In this document: positions 55,768 through 64,000 of the stretch, in pieces | Numbering within the stretch: the stretch's first letter is position 1 | Layout: each line of letters starts with the position of its first letter | Assembly: GCF_015555905.1 (NCBI RefSeq) | Contig: NZ_JADNLK010000013.1 | Span: forward strand, 34,076 to 98,075 | Source: Clostridium sp. D43t1_170807_H7 | GTDB taxonomy: Bacteria > Bacillota > Clostridia > Clostridiales > Clostridiaceae | Length of the DNA: 64,000 nt | Reading direction: 5' to 3' | Translations under genes and position numbers: made by a program | The notes under the pieces: generated by a model | The model's database searches: none | Seen by the model: only the letters and a program-made list of their open reading frames with translations | What the model was told of the DNA's origin: nothing

Positions 55768-56340
55768 TTACTCCTGTTCAGCAAAAAATTCATCAATTAA
55801 TTTTTCACTCATTCTTCTATACATATTACTCATATTTACTAAAGAACATAACAATAAAAATCTTTTTTCAAATTCATTATTCAATACTTCATTTTCATCA
55901 ATTTTATTATTTATATTTTCAATTTTATTAATAACATCTTCTTTAAAATTATTTTCATCATTTATGCATTCCTCTAAAAAGCAAGAGTATAATTCTCTTA
56001 ATGGATAATTTTCTTCTTCTGATTTATTTATAATCTTATCTAAAGAAAGCTTTATATCATTAATAGATAATGCCCCCTTTAAATTATAAATTAAAGACAT
56101 TAATATTATATGCTCTTTTGAATACTTCTTATTTTTTATTGGTAATAACAACTTACCTTTGGCATAATTATTAATCATAGTTTTTGTTAATATCTTTTCA
56201 TCTTCTTTTCTTTTTTGCTCACTTAACTTTGATTCAAATAATTGTATTACTTGATCCATGTATAAATCAATCTCTGGTATTTCATCTAACTTTATATTAC
56301 TTTCCAAGTGTAAACTATTTAATATTTCTAATGTATCCAT
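55768..56340 (-). CDS. Uncharacterised protein in operon with the PF09818 ATPase
   Basis: 190-residue acidic, helical protein rich in Glu, Asn, Lys and Leu, with no membrane helix. Segments such as IPEIDLYMDQVIQLFESKLS and ENEVLNNEFEKRFLLLCSLV suggest a helical bundle. Start at 56340 (MDTLEIL) follows GGAGG; an in-frame GTG 12 bp earlier lies inside the ribosome site. It precedes the ATPase gene by 3 bp, which suggests a functional partner. Family not recognised. Confidence 0.8.
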   Translation of the reverse strand: MDTLEILNSLHLESNIKLDEIPEIDLYMDQVIQLFESKLSEQKRKEDEKILTKTMINNYAKGKLLLPIKNKKYSKEHIILMSLIYNLKGALSINDIKLSLDKIINKSEEENYPLRELYSCFLEECINDENNFKEDVINKIENINNKIDENEVLNNEFEKRFLLLCSLVNMSNMYRRMSEKLIDEFFAEQE

Positions 56341-56559
56341 AGTATCCTCCACATAGTTTTAAAAACCATATCATATCATTTCTACATTTAATAATAATAG
56401 CATTTACTAATATTTGCAAGAATATTTGATGTAATTAATGATAATTTCCTTAAATCCCCTATTATAAACTTTGACTCTTTTGCACATATAACAAATAATA
56501 TTAATATAATATCATATAGTTTTAAAAGCTATATGTTGAATTGAGAGGTGTTTATTTAT

Positions 56560-57207
56560 ATGTACAAAAAATTAAGAGAACCTATTAACTCTATTACTCA
56601 TCTTGCTGGAGCTGGCTTATCTTTACTTGCTTTAATAGCAATGTTAAATAAAACTATATCATCAAATGCTTCTAGTATTGCAATATTGTCAGTAGCTATT
56701 TTTGGAATTAGTTTAATTCTTTTATATATAACGTCTGGAACTTATCATGGAATAATTTCTAGTGAAAAGGTAATTTCTACTTTTAAAAAACTTGATCACT
56801 CAATGATTTTTGTTTTAATTGCTGGATCTTATGCTCCATTCTGTTTACTTTCTATTGGTGGTAAATTCGGCATTACAATGTTTCTAATAATGATCACTCT
56901 TGCTATTGCAGGAATTATATTTAAACTTTGTTGGTTTAATTGTCCTTGTTGGGTTGATAGCGCAATGTATATTGGAATGGGATGGGCTGCTTTGTTTATG
57001 ATTGAACCTTTAGCTACTATTCTGCCTGGAATAAGTTTATTTTGGTTAGTTCTTGGTGGAATTCTTTATACAATTGGAGGAATTATTTATGCCACTAAAT
57101 CTAAAAAACTAACTATAGGTAATTGGGGCTTTCATGAAATATTTCACATTTTCATATTACTTGGTAGTTTAAGTCATTTCATCTGTGTATATACTTATGT
57201 AATATAA
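56560..57207 (+). CDS. Hemolysin III / TrhA family membrane protein
   Basis: 215 residues with seven predicted transmembrane helices (PAQR superfamily). Metal-binding-type residues of the family are visible: NSITHLAGAG near the start, SGTYHGIISSEKV near residue 62, KKLDHSMIFVLIAGSYAPF near residue 83 and GFHEIFHIFILLGSLSHFIC at the end. Start at 56560 because GAGAGGTG is about 10 bp upstream. Related TrhA proteins affect membrane lipid homeostasis; hemolytic activity should not be assumed. Confidence 0.93.
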   Translation: MYKKLREPINSITHLAGAGLSLLALIAMLNKTISSNASSIAILSVAIFGISLILLYITSGTYHGIISSEKVISTFKKLDHSMIFVLIAGSYAPFCLLSIGGKFGITMFLIMITLAIAGIIFKLCWFNCPCWVDSAMYIGMGWAALFMIEPLATILPGISLFWLVLGGILYTIGGIIYATKSKKLTIGNWGFHEIFHIFILLGSLSHFICVYTYVI

Positions 57208-57235
57208 TTAAATTTATTTATGAGAGGTTTATATA

Positions 57236-57352
57236 ATGCTTAATCTTAATTTATATGAAGAAGGTATCGAAGTTGGAATAGAACGTGGTCAATACTTACT
57301 GCTAATTAAGTTATTACAAAAAAAGTTATTTAATATAATAAACTTATTTTAA
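57236..57352 (+). pseudogene. Fragment resembling the C-terminal tail of an Rpn/PD-(D/E)XK transposase-like protein
   Basis: A 38-codon open frame after GAGAGGT: NLYEEGIEVGIERGQYLLLI and then KLLQKKLFNI. The GIERG-type repeat and LLIKLLQKK helix are what ends many Rpn-family (recombination-promoting nuclease) proteins. The catalytic part is absent, so this is most likely a decayed remnant, or less likely a small expressed peptide. The rest of the 360-bp gap holds only the terminator at 57351-57376 and an AT-rich promoter region. Confidence 0.5.
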
Positions 57353-57376
57353 GCCGAAACTATTCGGCTTTTTTCT
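57351..57376 (+). terminator. Terminator after the TrhA region
   Basis: AAGCCGAA-ACTA-TTCGGCTT hairpin followed by a T-run. Confidence 0.9.
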
Positions 57377-57567
57377 TTTTTATTACACATTTAAATATTA
57401 TTTCTTTTTTTCGATATTAAATCATTTTATGTATATAAAATTTTTACAATGATTTTTTTCGCAGAATTCTCACTAATTCACTATCTTAATATTGCATATT
57501 TTTATGAAAAGATAAAAACTTTGTGTTATAATATCGGAAGAATAAGAAATGAAATGAGGTATGTTGA

Positions 57568-59157
57568 GTGATAAATGTTTTAAATGTAAGTTTAAGATAC
57601 GGGTCTCGTAAATTATTTGAAGATGTTAATATCAAATTTACTCCTGGTAACTGCTACGGTGTTATTGGTGCTAACGGAGCTGGAAAATCTACATTCTTAA
57701 AAATATTATCTGGAGAAGTTGAACCAAATACTGGTGAAGTTATAATTGCTCCAAATACAAGAATGTCTGTTTTAAGTCAGGACCATTATAAATATGATGA
57801 ATTCCCAGTTTTAGAAACAGTTATAATGGGTAATGAAAGACTACATACTATAATGAAAGAAAAAGATGCTTTATATGCTAAACCTGACTTCTCAGATGAA
57901 GACGGAATTAAAGCTGCTGAATTAGAAGGTGAGTTTGCTGAGTTAAATGGTTGGGAAGCTGAATCTGAAGCATCATCTTTATTACAAGGTTTAGGAATCG
58001 GAACTGATGCTCACTATAAATTAATGTCAGAATTAACTGGTGCAGAAAAAGTTAAGGTATTACTTGCTCAAGCTTTATTTGGTAATCCAGGAATATTAAT
58101 TCTGGACGAGCCTACTAACCACTTAGATATTAAATCAATTAAATGGCTTCAAACTTTCTTAGGTGACTTTGAAGGTACAGTTATAGTTGTATCACACGAT
58201 AGACACTTCTTAAACGAAGTTTGTACTCACATGGCTGATGTTGACTTCGGTAAGATTAAGCTATATGTTGGTAACTATGATTTCTGGTATGAATCAAGCC
58301 AATTAGCTACTCAAATGGCTAAAGACCAAAATAAGAAAAAAGAAGAAAAAATTAAAGAATTACAAGACTTCATCGCTAGATTCAGTGCTAATGCTTCTAA
58401 ATCTAAGCAAGCAACATCTCGTAAAAAGTTATTAGAAAAAATTACTTTAGATGATATCCAACCATCAAGCAGAAGATATCCATTCGTTGGGTTCAAACCT
58501 GAAAGAGAAGTTGGTAATGATATATTAGTAGTTGAAGGATTATCTAAGACTGTTGATGGAGTTAAAGTTTTAGATAACGTAAGCTTTAGAGTAAATAAAG
58601 ATGATAAAATTGCTTTTGTTGGAAATGAAATTGCAATTACAACTTTATTTAAGATAATCAACGGAGAAATGGAACCAGATGCTGGTGAATTCAAATGGGG
58701 TATCACTATAACTAAAGCATACTTCCCTAAAGATAACTCTGAATTCTTTAACGATTGTACATTAAGCTTAGTTGACTGGTTAAGACAATTCTCTGAAGAA
58801 AAATCTGAAAGTTATATCAGAGGATTCTTAGGAAGAATGTTATTCTCTGGAGAAGAAGCTTTAAAAGAAGCTAACGTATTATCTGGAGGAGAAAAGGTTA
58901 GATGTATGCTTTCTAGAATGATGCTTTCTAGTGCAAATGTATTAATTTTAGATGGTCCTACTAACCACTTAGACCTTGAATCAATTACAGCTGTAAATAA
59001 TGGATTAAAGGATTATAACAGTAATGTATTATTTGCTTCTCATGACCACCAATTCGTTCAAACAGTTGCAAATAGAATTATAAGAGTAAATGATGATGGA
59101 TCTATCTTTGATAGAACTATGACATATGATGAATTCTTAGAAAAATTCGGTGAATAA
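57568..59157 (+). CDS. ABC-F family ATPase (YkpA/YbiT-like) with degenerate second site
   Basis: 529 residues with two ABC domains and no membrane part. Domain 1 is normal: Walker A GVIGANGAGKSTFLKIL near residue 35 and Walker B ILILDEPTNHLDIKSI near residue 175. Domain 2 is altered: the Walker A position reads FVGNEIAITTLFKIING with no GK, and Walker B is VLILDGPTNHLDLESI with Gly in place of the catalytic Glu. The ABC-F linker (residues about 245-300) is rich in Lys. ABC-F proteins act on ribosomes in translation or antibiotic resistance. GTG start at 57568 with ATGAGG upstream. Confidence 0.9.
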   Translation: MINVLNVSLRYGSRKLFEDVNIKFTPGNCYGVIGANGAGKSTFLKILSGEVEPNTGEVIIAPNTRMSVLSQDHYKYDEFPVLETVIMGNERLHTIMKEKDALYAKPDFSDEDGIKAAELEGEFAELNGWEAESEASSLLQGLGIGTDAHYKLMSELTGAEKVKVLLAQALFGNPGILILDEPTNHLDIKSIKWLQTFLGDFEGTVIVVSHDRHFLNEVCTHMADVDFGKIKLYVGNYDFWYESSQLATQMAKDQNKKKEEKIKELQDFIARFSANASKSKQATSRKKLLEKITLDDIQPSSRRYPFVGFKPEREVGNDILVVEGLSKTVDGVKVLDNVSFRVNKDDKIAFVGNEIAITTLFKIINGEMEPDAGEFKWGITITKAYFPKDNSEFFNDCTLSLVDWLRQFSEEKSESYIRGFLGRMLFSGEEALKEANVLSGGEKVRCMLSRMMLSSANVLILDGPTNHLDLESITAVNNGLKDYNSNVLFASHDHQFVQTVANRIIRVNDDGSIFDRTMTYDEFLEKFGE

Positions 59158-59162
59158 TAGGA

Positions 59163-59190
59163 GAGCCAGTAATACTGGCTCTTTTATTTA
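59163..59190 (+). terminator. Terminator of the ABC-F gene
   Basis: GAGCCAGTA-AT-ACTGGCTC hairpin followed by TTTTATTTA. Confidence 0.85.
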
Positions 59191-59744
59191 ATTGCTAAAC
59201 CATTAAACATTATATCTACAATATTTTTCATAGTATTTTTATAATCTAGGTTTTCTTTATGTAAATTATTATCTTCAATTAAAATTCTAATACTACCAAT
59301 TAAAACACTCTTCATAAGGGATAAATTTACTTTTTTAATTAATCTCTCTTCAATGCATTTATTTACTAGTATTTCTGTTGGTTTCCAGCATATATCTAAT
59401 CTATTAATTATTTTTTCATAAATATTAGGATAAAACTTCTTTATTTCATGTATCTTTGTATAATCAATAGTATTATATGAAGTTGGAATTATTGTTAATA
59501 ATCGCTTTAACTTTTCTAAATCATCTATACTAGTATCTTCAATTATTTTATGTCCTTGCTGTTTAATTGAATCAAACACCTCATCAACTAATAAGCTTAA
59601 TAATGTTTCTTTACTATCTATATTTTCATAAAGTGTTCTTTTACTAACTCCTAACTTGTTAGCAATATCATCCATTGTAAATTTAACACCTTTTTCCCTA
59701 AAAATATCTATAGTCGCATTTATTATTTTTATTTCTAAGCTCAT
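59184..59744 (-). CDS. TetR family transcriptional regulator
   Basis: 186 residues with the TetR helix-turn-helix at the N terminus (IINATIDIFREKGVKFTMDD, then IANKLGVSKRTLYENIDSKE). The C-terminal ligand domain is divergent. Start at 59744 (MSLEIKI) follows GGAGG; a GTG 12 bp earlier overlaps the ribosome site. No obvious efflux gene is adjacent, so the target is unclear. Confidence 0.92.
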   Translation of the reverse strand: MSLEIKIINATIDIFREKGVKFTMDDIANKLGVSKRTLYENIDSKETLLSLLVDEVFDSIKQQGHKIIEDTSIDDLEKLKRLLTIIPTSYNTIDYTKIHEIKKFYPNIYEKIINRLDICWKPTEILVNKCIEERLIKKVNLSLMKSVLIGSIRILIEDNNLHKENLDYKNTMKNIVDIMFNGLAIK

Positions 59745-59943
59745 ATTATCCTCCACAATTTAACAAACTACTTCCTATGAATTATTCTATAGTTTTAAGT
59801 TTATACTTTCAAATAATTTTTCTATTATATTAATGTTAATAAACTATTAAAAGAAAATATGTTAATATATTATAAGAATATTATTGTATTTTTACTTATA
59901 ATAATATTTTTCTTAATTACAATAATTAATATGAGGTAAATTT

Positions 59944-60834
59944 ATGATACAAATTTATAATAGAAAAACAAATAAATATGATACTGAGAATGTTGCTGGT
60001 GGAAAGTACATAAAATGGGCTTATGAGTCACCAATAGGTAAAAGCTTTGTTGAATTATTTATAAAAAGAAAACTTTTTTCCAAATTATATGGTAATTATT
60101 GCGATAGTAAATTTAGTACTAAAAAAATTAACTCATTTATTAAAAACTTTAATATTGATACTGATATATTTACTAATGATCCTTCTGATTTCAAAAGTTT
60201 TAATGACTTCTTTATTAGAAAACTTACTCCAGAAGCTAGGCCTATTAATAAAGATAAAAATATCTTAATCTCTCCTGGTGATGGACGTTTATTAGCTTAT
60301 ACTGATATTGATATAGATTCTTTAATTCAGGTAAAAGGAATTACTTATAGCCTATCTGAATTAATAGAAGATAATCCTATTGCAAATGAATACGTTGGTG
60401 GTACTTGCTTAGTTTTAAGGTTATGTCCTACAGACTATCATAGACTACATTTTATTGATAATGGTATTCCTGAAAAATCAAATATAGTTAAAGGAAATTA
60501 TTATTCAGTTAACCCTACTGCTTTAGAAAGAGTTCCTAAATTATACTGCCAAAATAAACGTGAATGGTCTATTTTTCATTCTGAAAATTTTGACGATGTA
60601 ATTCTTATGGAAATAGGTGCAACTTGTGTTGGATCTATAGTTCAAAGTTATGAACCTAATAAAAAGGTTGCTAAAGGTGATGAAAAGTCATATTTTAAGT
60701 TTGGTGGTTCTACTACTATTCTTTTCTTTAAGCCAAACACAGTAAATATAGATGACGATATACTTATTCAATCATCCTTTGGCTTTGAAACAAAAGTAAT
60801 CATGGGAGAAAAAATAGGAGAAAAATCTAACTAA
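59944..60834 (+). CDS. psd: Phosphatidylserine decarboxylase
   Basis: 296-residue proenzyme making phosphatidylethanolamine. Conserved segments are [46 protein letters not shown] (catalytic Asp-His) and the self-cleavage site [12 protein letters not shown] near residue 258, where the serine becomes the pyruvoyl group. The sequence is of the clostridial psd type. GAGG precedes the ATG. pssA is not next to it, at least on this side. Confidence 0.96.
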   Translation: MIQIYNRKTNKYDTENVAGGKYIKWAYESPIGKSFVELFIKRKLFSKLYGNYCDSKFSTKKINSFIKNFNIDTDIFTNDPSDFKSFNDFFIRKLTPEARPINKDKNILISPGDGRLLAYTDIDIDSLIQVKGITYSLSELIEDNPIANEYVGGTCLVLRLCPTDYHRLHFIDNGIPEKSNIVKGNYYSVNPTALERVPKLYCQNKREWSIFHSENFDDVILMEIGATCVGSIVQSYEPNKKVAKGDEKSYFKFGGSTTILFFKPNTVNIDDDILIQSSFGFETKVIMGEKIGEKSN

Positions 60835-60856
60835 AGTGCTTTGCACTTTAGTTATT
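60829..60856. terminator. Bidirectional terminator, psd / CARF nuclease
   Basis: ACTAAAGTGC-TTT-GCACTTTAGT perfect hairpin covering the psd stop and the convergent gene's end. Confidence 0.88.
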
Positions 60857-61987
60857 TATTATATTCTTAATTTCTTTAATGAATTTTTCTTCGTTTCCAT
60901 CAAAAATAATCAAATAAATCCCCATTTCTTTTGCTCTTGTTCTTACTGGAGATTTTATTGGCTCTTTTGTAGCTACTAATATTTTATAAGAATTTTCTCC
61001 TCCAAATTTAGTAGCATATACATTTAATTCATTTAATGCCATTTCATTATATTTATCACTATCTTTACAGGAAATAAAAATTGGAACTGAATCTTTTACT
61101 GCAACAACATCAAGTTCATTTCTAACAGATTGATTTTCATCATTCCATAAAAACATTACTCCATTTTTAGATTCGTCTATCTCTTCAATACTATTAATTA
61201 ATTTATTTGTTTCTATTTCTAACCATGTTCCACTTTTAAATATAAAGGCTTTTAAGTACTCATTATTAAAGTTAACAACTACTCTATTTTTTTCTTTCTT
61301 ATAACTAATCTCATTCATCTCTTTAAATTTAGATAATATTTTATCTAATAAATTAATTTCTTCATCTTCTAAGGTTTGAGTATGAATATATATTCTTTGT
61401 GTTTCATTGCTATCATGTTCAAATATACTTGATTCGTATAATTGTTGCTTATACTTATGCCATAATTCTAAATTGCTAGATATTTTTTCTGCAAAGTAAA
61501 TTAAATCTTTTTTATTACATAACTCTGAAGAATCTTCAATAATTTTTCCTCCTGAGGCTTTAACAATATCATCAATCTCTAGATCTTCAAAAGTTTTTTC
61601 ATATATTTTTATATTATCCTTAAATTCATATATAATTTTCTTCTTAATATTTATATATAACGCTATAAGTTTTTCTTTTATACACAAATCTAATAAAATT
61701 AAAGAATTTATTCTTTTTCCCCCAGTTAAGTTAATTAAGATATTTCTATTCTTTTCTTTTAATCTACTTATTATCTTTTCTAACCTTTCTTTATCTCCTT
61801 CTTCAACAAGTAATTCTTCAATTTTAATTTTTTTAAAATTTTTTTCATAATATAATCTAAGTGTTTTCATTTTTTCTTCTGAGTCTTTATCTTTTATGAA
61901 ATAAACTAAATTTGGCTTAAATTCTTGAGTTGCTAGGATATTACTTTCATTATGCTCATCTACTTGATTTATCAATATATCAATCAT
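60848..61987 (-). CDS. Solo CARF-nuclease of the DUF1887 (Card1/Can2-like) family
   Basis: 379 residues. Residues 1-150 form a CARF-type Rossmann domain with NILINLTGGKRINSLILLDL near residue 85, the loop expected to hold a cyclic oligoadenylate. A middle helical part follows. The C-terminal PD-(D/E)XK nuclease domain shows FKSGTWLEIETNKLI, NELDVVAVKDSVPIFISCKD (metal-binding Asp, then Ser-Cys-Lys) and a final GIYLIIFD. Card1/Can2 relatives are effectors switched on by type III CRISPR messengers, yet no cas gene or CRISPR array lies in this window. Stand-alone DUF1887 genes are known in clostridia, and their activator is unclear. TACCTCTTT on the plus strand supplies an AGAGGTA ribosome site. 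Confidence 0.85.
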   Translation of the reverse strand: MIDILINQVDEHNESNILATQEFKPNLVYFIKDKDSEEKMKTLRLYYEKNFKKIKIEELLVEEGDKERLEKIISRLKEKNRNILINLTGGKRINSLILLDLCIKEKLIALYINIKKKIIYEFKDNIKIYEKTFEDLEIDDIVKASGGKIIEDSSELCNKKDLIYFAEKISSNLELWHKYKQQLYESSIFEHDSNETQRIYIHTQTLEDEEINLLDKILSKFKEMNEISYKKEKNRVVVNFNNEYLKAFIFKSGTWLEIETNKLINSIEEIDESKNGVMFLWNDENQSVRNELDVVAVKDSVPIFISCKDSDKYNEMALNELNVYATKFGGENSYKILVATKEPIKSPVRTRAKEMGIYLIIFDGNEEKFIKEIKNIINN

Positions 61988-62051
61988 ATATATCTACCTC
62001 TTTATTCTAACTCTAAAAATAGTTTTCCTAGTAACATAAAATTTTATAATA

Positions 62052-62086
62052 AAAAAAGAACTGTTGAAATTCAACAGTTCTTTTTT
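62052..62086 (-). terminator. Terminator of tRNA-Arg
   Basis: AAGAACTGTTGAA / TTCAACAGTTCTT hairpin and T-run on the minus strand, directly after the tRNA 3' end. Confidence 0.9.
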
Positions 62087-62160
62087 GGCAGAGCGTAAAG
62101 GAATCGAACCCTTAATGCGCCGTCCGTAGCGGCGTGTTATATCCGTTTAACTAACGCTCC
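62086..62160 (-). tRNA. tRNA-Arg (ACG)
   Basis: Acceptor GGAGCGT / ACGCTCT with discriminator G and encoded CCA, anticodon stem CGCCG / CGGCG with loop CTACGGA (anticodon ACG, wobble A read as inosine), T arm AAGGGTTCGATTCCTTT. Confidence 0.95.
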
Positions 62161-62229
62161 ATAGTGTTAACAACTCTATGTTAACACAAAAATTATAATT
62201 TATCAACAATTAAAATTTTTTACATTTAA

Positions 62230-62742
62230 TTAATTACTTTCTATGTTTTGCTTTTCATTATTTAAAAATATATAGCTTAACCCAAACATTAATATAATTC
62301 CACCAACTAAAATAAAATATCCACCAATTGGATATATTAAATTAATTATTGCTGGTAATGTAACAGCATATAATGAAAGATTAAATAACTCTCTATAAGA
62401 TATCTTTCTATTTCCAATTAGATTGCTTAATAAACCTACTAATGAAATTAATAATGCTTGACCTTCCTCTTCTTTTATAGGAGATGCTTTAAAATCTAAT
62501 ATTCCATTTTTCATCTCAAATTGAACTTCATCTTGATTTAAAATCATTTTTGTAGTTTTTTCTAAACCAGAAATAACTATAGCACTCATAGCCCCTTGAA
62601 TAACTCCAATAATCAAAGCAAGTACTAAAACATATAGAAATGCTTTACTTAATTTTTCTTTATATAGATAAACATATTTTTTAGGATTAATACTAAAAAT
62701 AAATGGCTTTGTTTTAATAAACTGTTGATATTTGATTAACCT
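62230..62742 (-). pseudogene. Decayed DUF1189-like membrane protein gene
   Basis: The open frame from 62742 to 62230 encodes KPFIFSINPKKYVYLYKEKL, a helix AFLYVLVLALIIGVIQGAMS, FEMKNGILDFKASPIKEEEG and three C-terminal helices, which resembles the DUF1189 family. No ATG or GTG exists in the frame before 62616 (a TTG in the middle of the first helix), and an in-frame TAG lies at 62743-62745. The extracytoplasmic part is also shorter than usual. The missing 5' end coincides with the promoter end of the adjacent IS1595-type transposase gene, so it is probably truncated by the insertion. A shorter expressed form from TTG cannot be excluded. Confidence 0.6.
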
Positions 62743-62761
62743 CTATAAATATGGTTATAAT
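62732..62761 (+). promoter_or_regulatory. Promoter of the transposase gene
   Basis: TTGATT (62732-62737), 18-bp spacer, TATAAT (62756-62761), 34 bp before the AGGAGG-preceded ATG. Confidence 0.65.
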
Positions 62762-62794
62762 ATAATATATAGCGACTATTTAGGAGGTTTTTTC

Positions 62795-63850
62795 ATGCCA
62801 AGAGTTAATAATGTTATTCAACAAGTTTCACAATTAAATACATATGAGCAAGGTAAGGTATTTGAATTTTTGAAGAATGTATTGATGTCAAATATAATTA
62901 CTAACTCTGTAAATGAAGAAATCGCTGAAAATAGATTTAATAAGGGAAAGTGTTGCCCTTTTTGCAATCATGACAAAATATCTAAGTATGGAAAATATCA
63001 TGGTAAAAATGGTGTTAAACAAAGATATAAATGTCAGAATCCAGATTGTAAAAAAACTTTCAATGACTTTTCAAAGTCTCCAGTTTCAAGTAGCAAAAAG
63101 GGAATAGATAAATGGTTACTATATGCCCAATGTATGGTAAATGGTAATACAATTAGGCAATGTGCCGAAATCGTTGAAATTAACATTGCAACTGCTTTCT
63201 TCTGGAGACATAAAATTATAGACGCAATTAGAAAGTTTGTTGGCTACGGTTCTCTTGAAGGTGTTATTGAGCTTGATGAAACCTACTTTGCTATTAGCTA
63301 TAAAGGCAATCACAGTAAAAGTTCTAATTTTACTATGCCAAGGGAGTCGAGAAAGCGTGGTAAAGAAATAAATACAAGAGGTATATCCAAGGAATTCGCC
63401 TGTGTGTTATGTGGTGTAGATAGATTAGGAAATATCTATACTGGTCTAATATGTGATGGTAGACCTAAATATACTGATATAGATAGAGCTTTATCAGATG
63501 TTGTTGAATCAAATTCTATATTATGCACTGATAAGCATAGGAGTTATATCCATTTTGCAGCTCAACATAACTTAGAATTACATCAAATTAGAGGTGGAAG
63601 AAAAACTGTAGATGTTTATAATATTCAAAGGGTTAATGCTTTTCACAGCAGTTTAAAAAGATGGATAAATAAATTTAATGGTGTCTCAACAAAATACTTA
63701 ACTAATTACCTATTCTGGTATAAATGGAGTCAACTATTTAAAACAGAAATTGAAAGAAATAAGCCTAAGAAATTCTTTATTCATGCTAACTCAACACATT
63801 CTATATCTTTAATAAAGGACTTTAAGATAAGAAGACCAATATATGTATAA
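62795..63850 (+). CDS. IS1595-family transposase
   Basis: 351 residues. N-terminal zinc ribbon (CCPFCNHDKISKYGKYHGK ... RYKCQNPDCKKTF), then the ISXO2-like DDE-type catalytic domain: Asp in EGVIELDETYFAISYKG, Asp in SILCTDKHRSYIHFA, and the C-terminal VNAFHSSLKRWINKFNGVST with YLTNYLFWYKW. Start at 62795 (MPRVNNV) follows AGGAGG. The reading frame is intact, so the element could be active. There is no passenger gene. Confidence 0.93.
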   Translation: MPRVNNVIQQVSQLNTYEQGKVFEFLKNVLMSNIITNSVNEEIAENRFNKGKCCPFCNHDKISKYGKYHGKNGVKQRYKCQNPDCKKTFNDFSKSPVSSSKKGIDKWLLYAQCMVNGNTIRQCAEIVEINIATAFFWRHKIIDAIRKFVGYGSLEGVIELDETYFAISYKGNHSKSSNFTMPRESRKRGKEINTRGISKEFACVLCGVDRLGNIYTGLICDGRPKYTDIDRALSDVVESNSILCTDKHRSYIHFAAQHNLELHQIRGGRKTVDVYNIQRVNAFHSSLKRWINKFNGVSTKYLTNYLFWYKWSQLFKTEIERNKPKKFFIHANSTHSISLIKDFKIRRPIYV

Positions 63851-64000
63851 AAGGTAAAATTTGTTTTTATTTTACTGTTTTTAGTGTACAATAAATATAA
63901 TGATTGATGAACAATCGTTATATAGAACTAAATCGCTAAAAGCGACGGCTGGATTAAGTGATTATTAAAAGTTTATATGGAAAAAATAAGAAGTGAAGTT
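63851..64000 (+). other. AT-rich tail of the window
   Basis: No complete gene. A small hairpin TCGCT-AAA-AGCGA lies at about 63941. An ATG at 63977 opens a frame that runs off the end (MEKIRSEV), but it has no clear ribosome site, so whether a gene starts here cannot be decided. Confidence 0.4.

Larger units (their letters stand above)
62725..63880 (+). mobile_element. IS1595-family insertion sequence (ends not resolved)
   Basis: An intact IS1595-type transposase gene with its own promoter. Candidate ends carry AACCTCTATAAATAT near 62739 and, inverted, TACCTTTTATACATAT near 63841-63856, a match with one gap, but the second lies over the end of the transposase gene, so the true termini are unsure. 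Confidence 0.6.

Noticed and set aside
58311..58706. Minus-strand frame of 131 codons inside the ABC-F gene
   Set aside because: Shadow of a strongly supported plus-strand gene; no start signal or known motif.
60848..61987. Evidence for a type III CRISPR locus around the CARF gene
   Set aside because: Flanking genes are psd, tRNA-Arg and a decayed membrane protein; no cas gene or repeat-spacer pattern is visible.
63977..64000. Start of a new gene at the right edge
   Set aside because: Only eight codons are visible and there is no convincing ribosome site; mentioned only within the tail entry.

Overview
This 64 kb window is chromosomal DNA of a low-GC, endospore-forming Firmicute, best explained as Clostridium sensu stricto. 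The supporting signs are very AT-rich intergenic DNA, AGA-dominated arginine codons, strong AGGAGG-type ribosome binding sites, spore genes (spmA, spmB, sleC, csp), clostridial T-box, lysine, TPP and PyrR leader RNAs, and the conserved metG/tatD/yabE-like/rnmV/rsmA neighbourhood. No species can be assigned from the sequence alone.

Layout. 0-2.5 kb: degV, a PadR regulator, a small protein, and thiT under a TPP riboswitch. 2.5-13.4 kb (minus strand): ferredoxin, a lipoprotein, an unknown acidic-linker protein, rsmA, rnmV, a G5/3D cell-wall protein, tatD, a second class I (MetRS-like) synthetase with a decayed KMSKS loop, and metG behind a Met T-box. 13.6-21.4 kb: a small ArAE/FUSC membrane protein, an NhaC-type transporter under a lysine riboswitch (probably a lysine transporter), an M24 aminopeptidase, an ACT protein, spmA-spmB and a CcpA-like regulator. 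21.5-33 kb: a eukaryote-like (type 2) ileS with an Ile T-box, a BFD-type [2Fe-2S] protein, an RlmI-type methyltransferase, an ECF sigma/anti-sigma pair with a DUF2752 protein, a YtqA-type radical SAM protein, a lipoprotein and a YkvI transporter. 33-38 kb: sleC next to one giant gene encoding two fused Csp-type subtilisins, the spore germination protease/cortex hydrolase pair. 38-42 kb: an XRE/S24-like regulator, cyclophilin, murI, and a small protein under two LexA-type boxes. 42-53.8 kb: carAB behind a PyrR attenuator, Cof hydrolase, SDR, SanA-like and GNAT proteins, proBA and a YjiH-type protein. 53.9-64 kb: tRNA-Glu, a PF09818 ATPase pair, a hemolysin III protein, an ABC-F protein, TetR, psd, a solo CARF nuclease (DUF1887), tRNA-Arg, a decayed DUF1189 gene and an IS1595-family element.

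The most unusual material is non-coding. A short palindromic repeat of about 42 bp occurs at least seven times. Its inner hairpin shows compensatory base changes, and in three places (after thiT, metG and proA) its first bases are exactly the stop codon of the neighbouring gene. Downstream of proA one copy is nested in the loop of another and the composite is duplicated in a 120-bp tandem. A second, larger imperfect-palindromic element (about 215-275 bp) occurs three times; two copies face each other around a perfect hairpin between the YkvI gene and sleC, and the third hosts a copy of the short repeat. A candidate small RNA with unpaired C-rich loops lies between tatD and the MetRS paralogue. 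These, the tandem Csp protease, the dual-LexA-box small protein and the solo CARF nuclease are the leads most worth following. No CRISPR array, prophage or conjugative element is visible.
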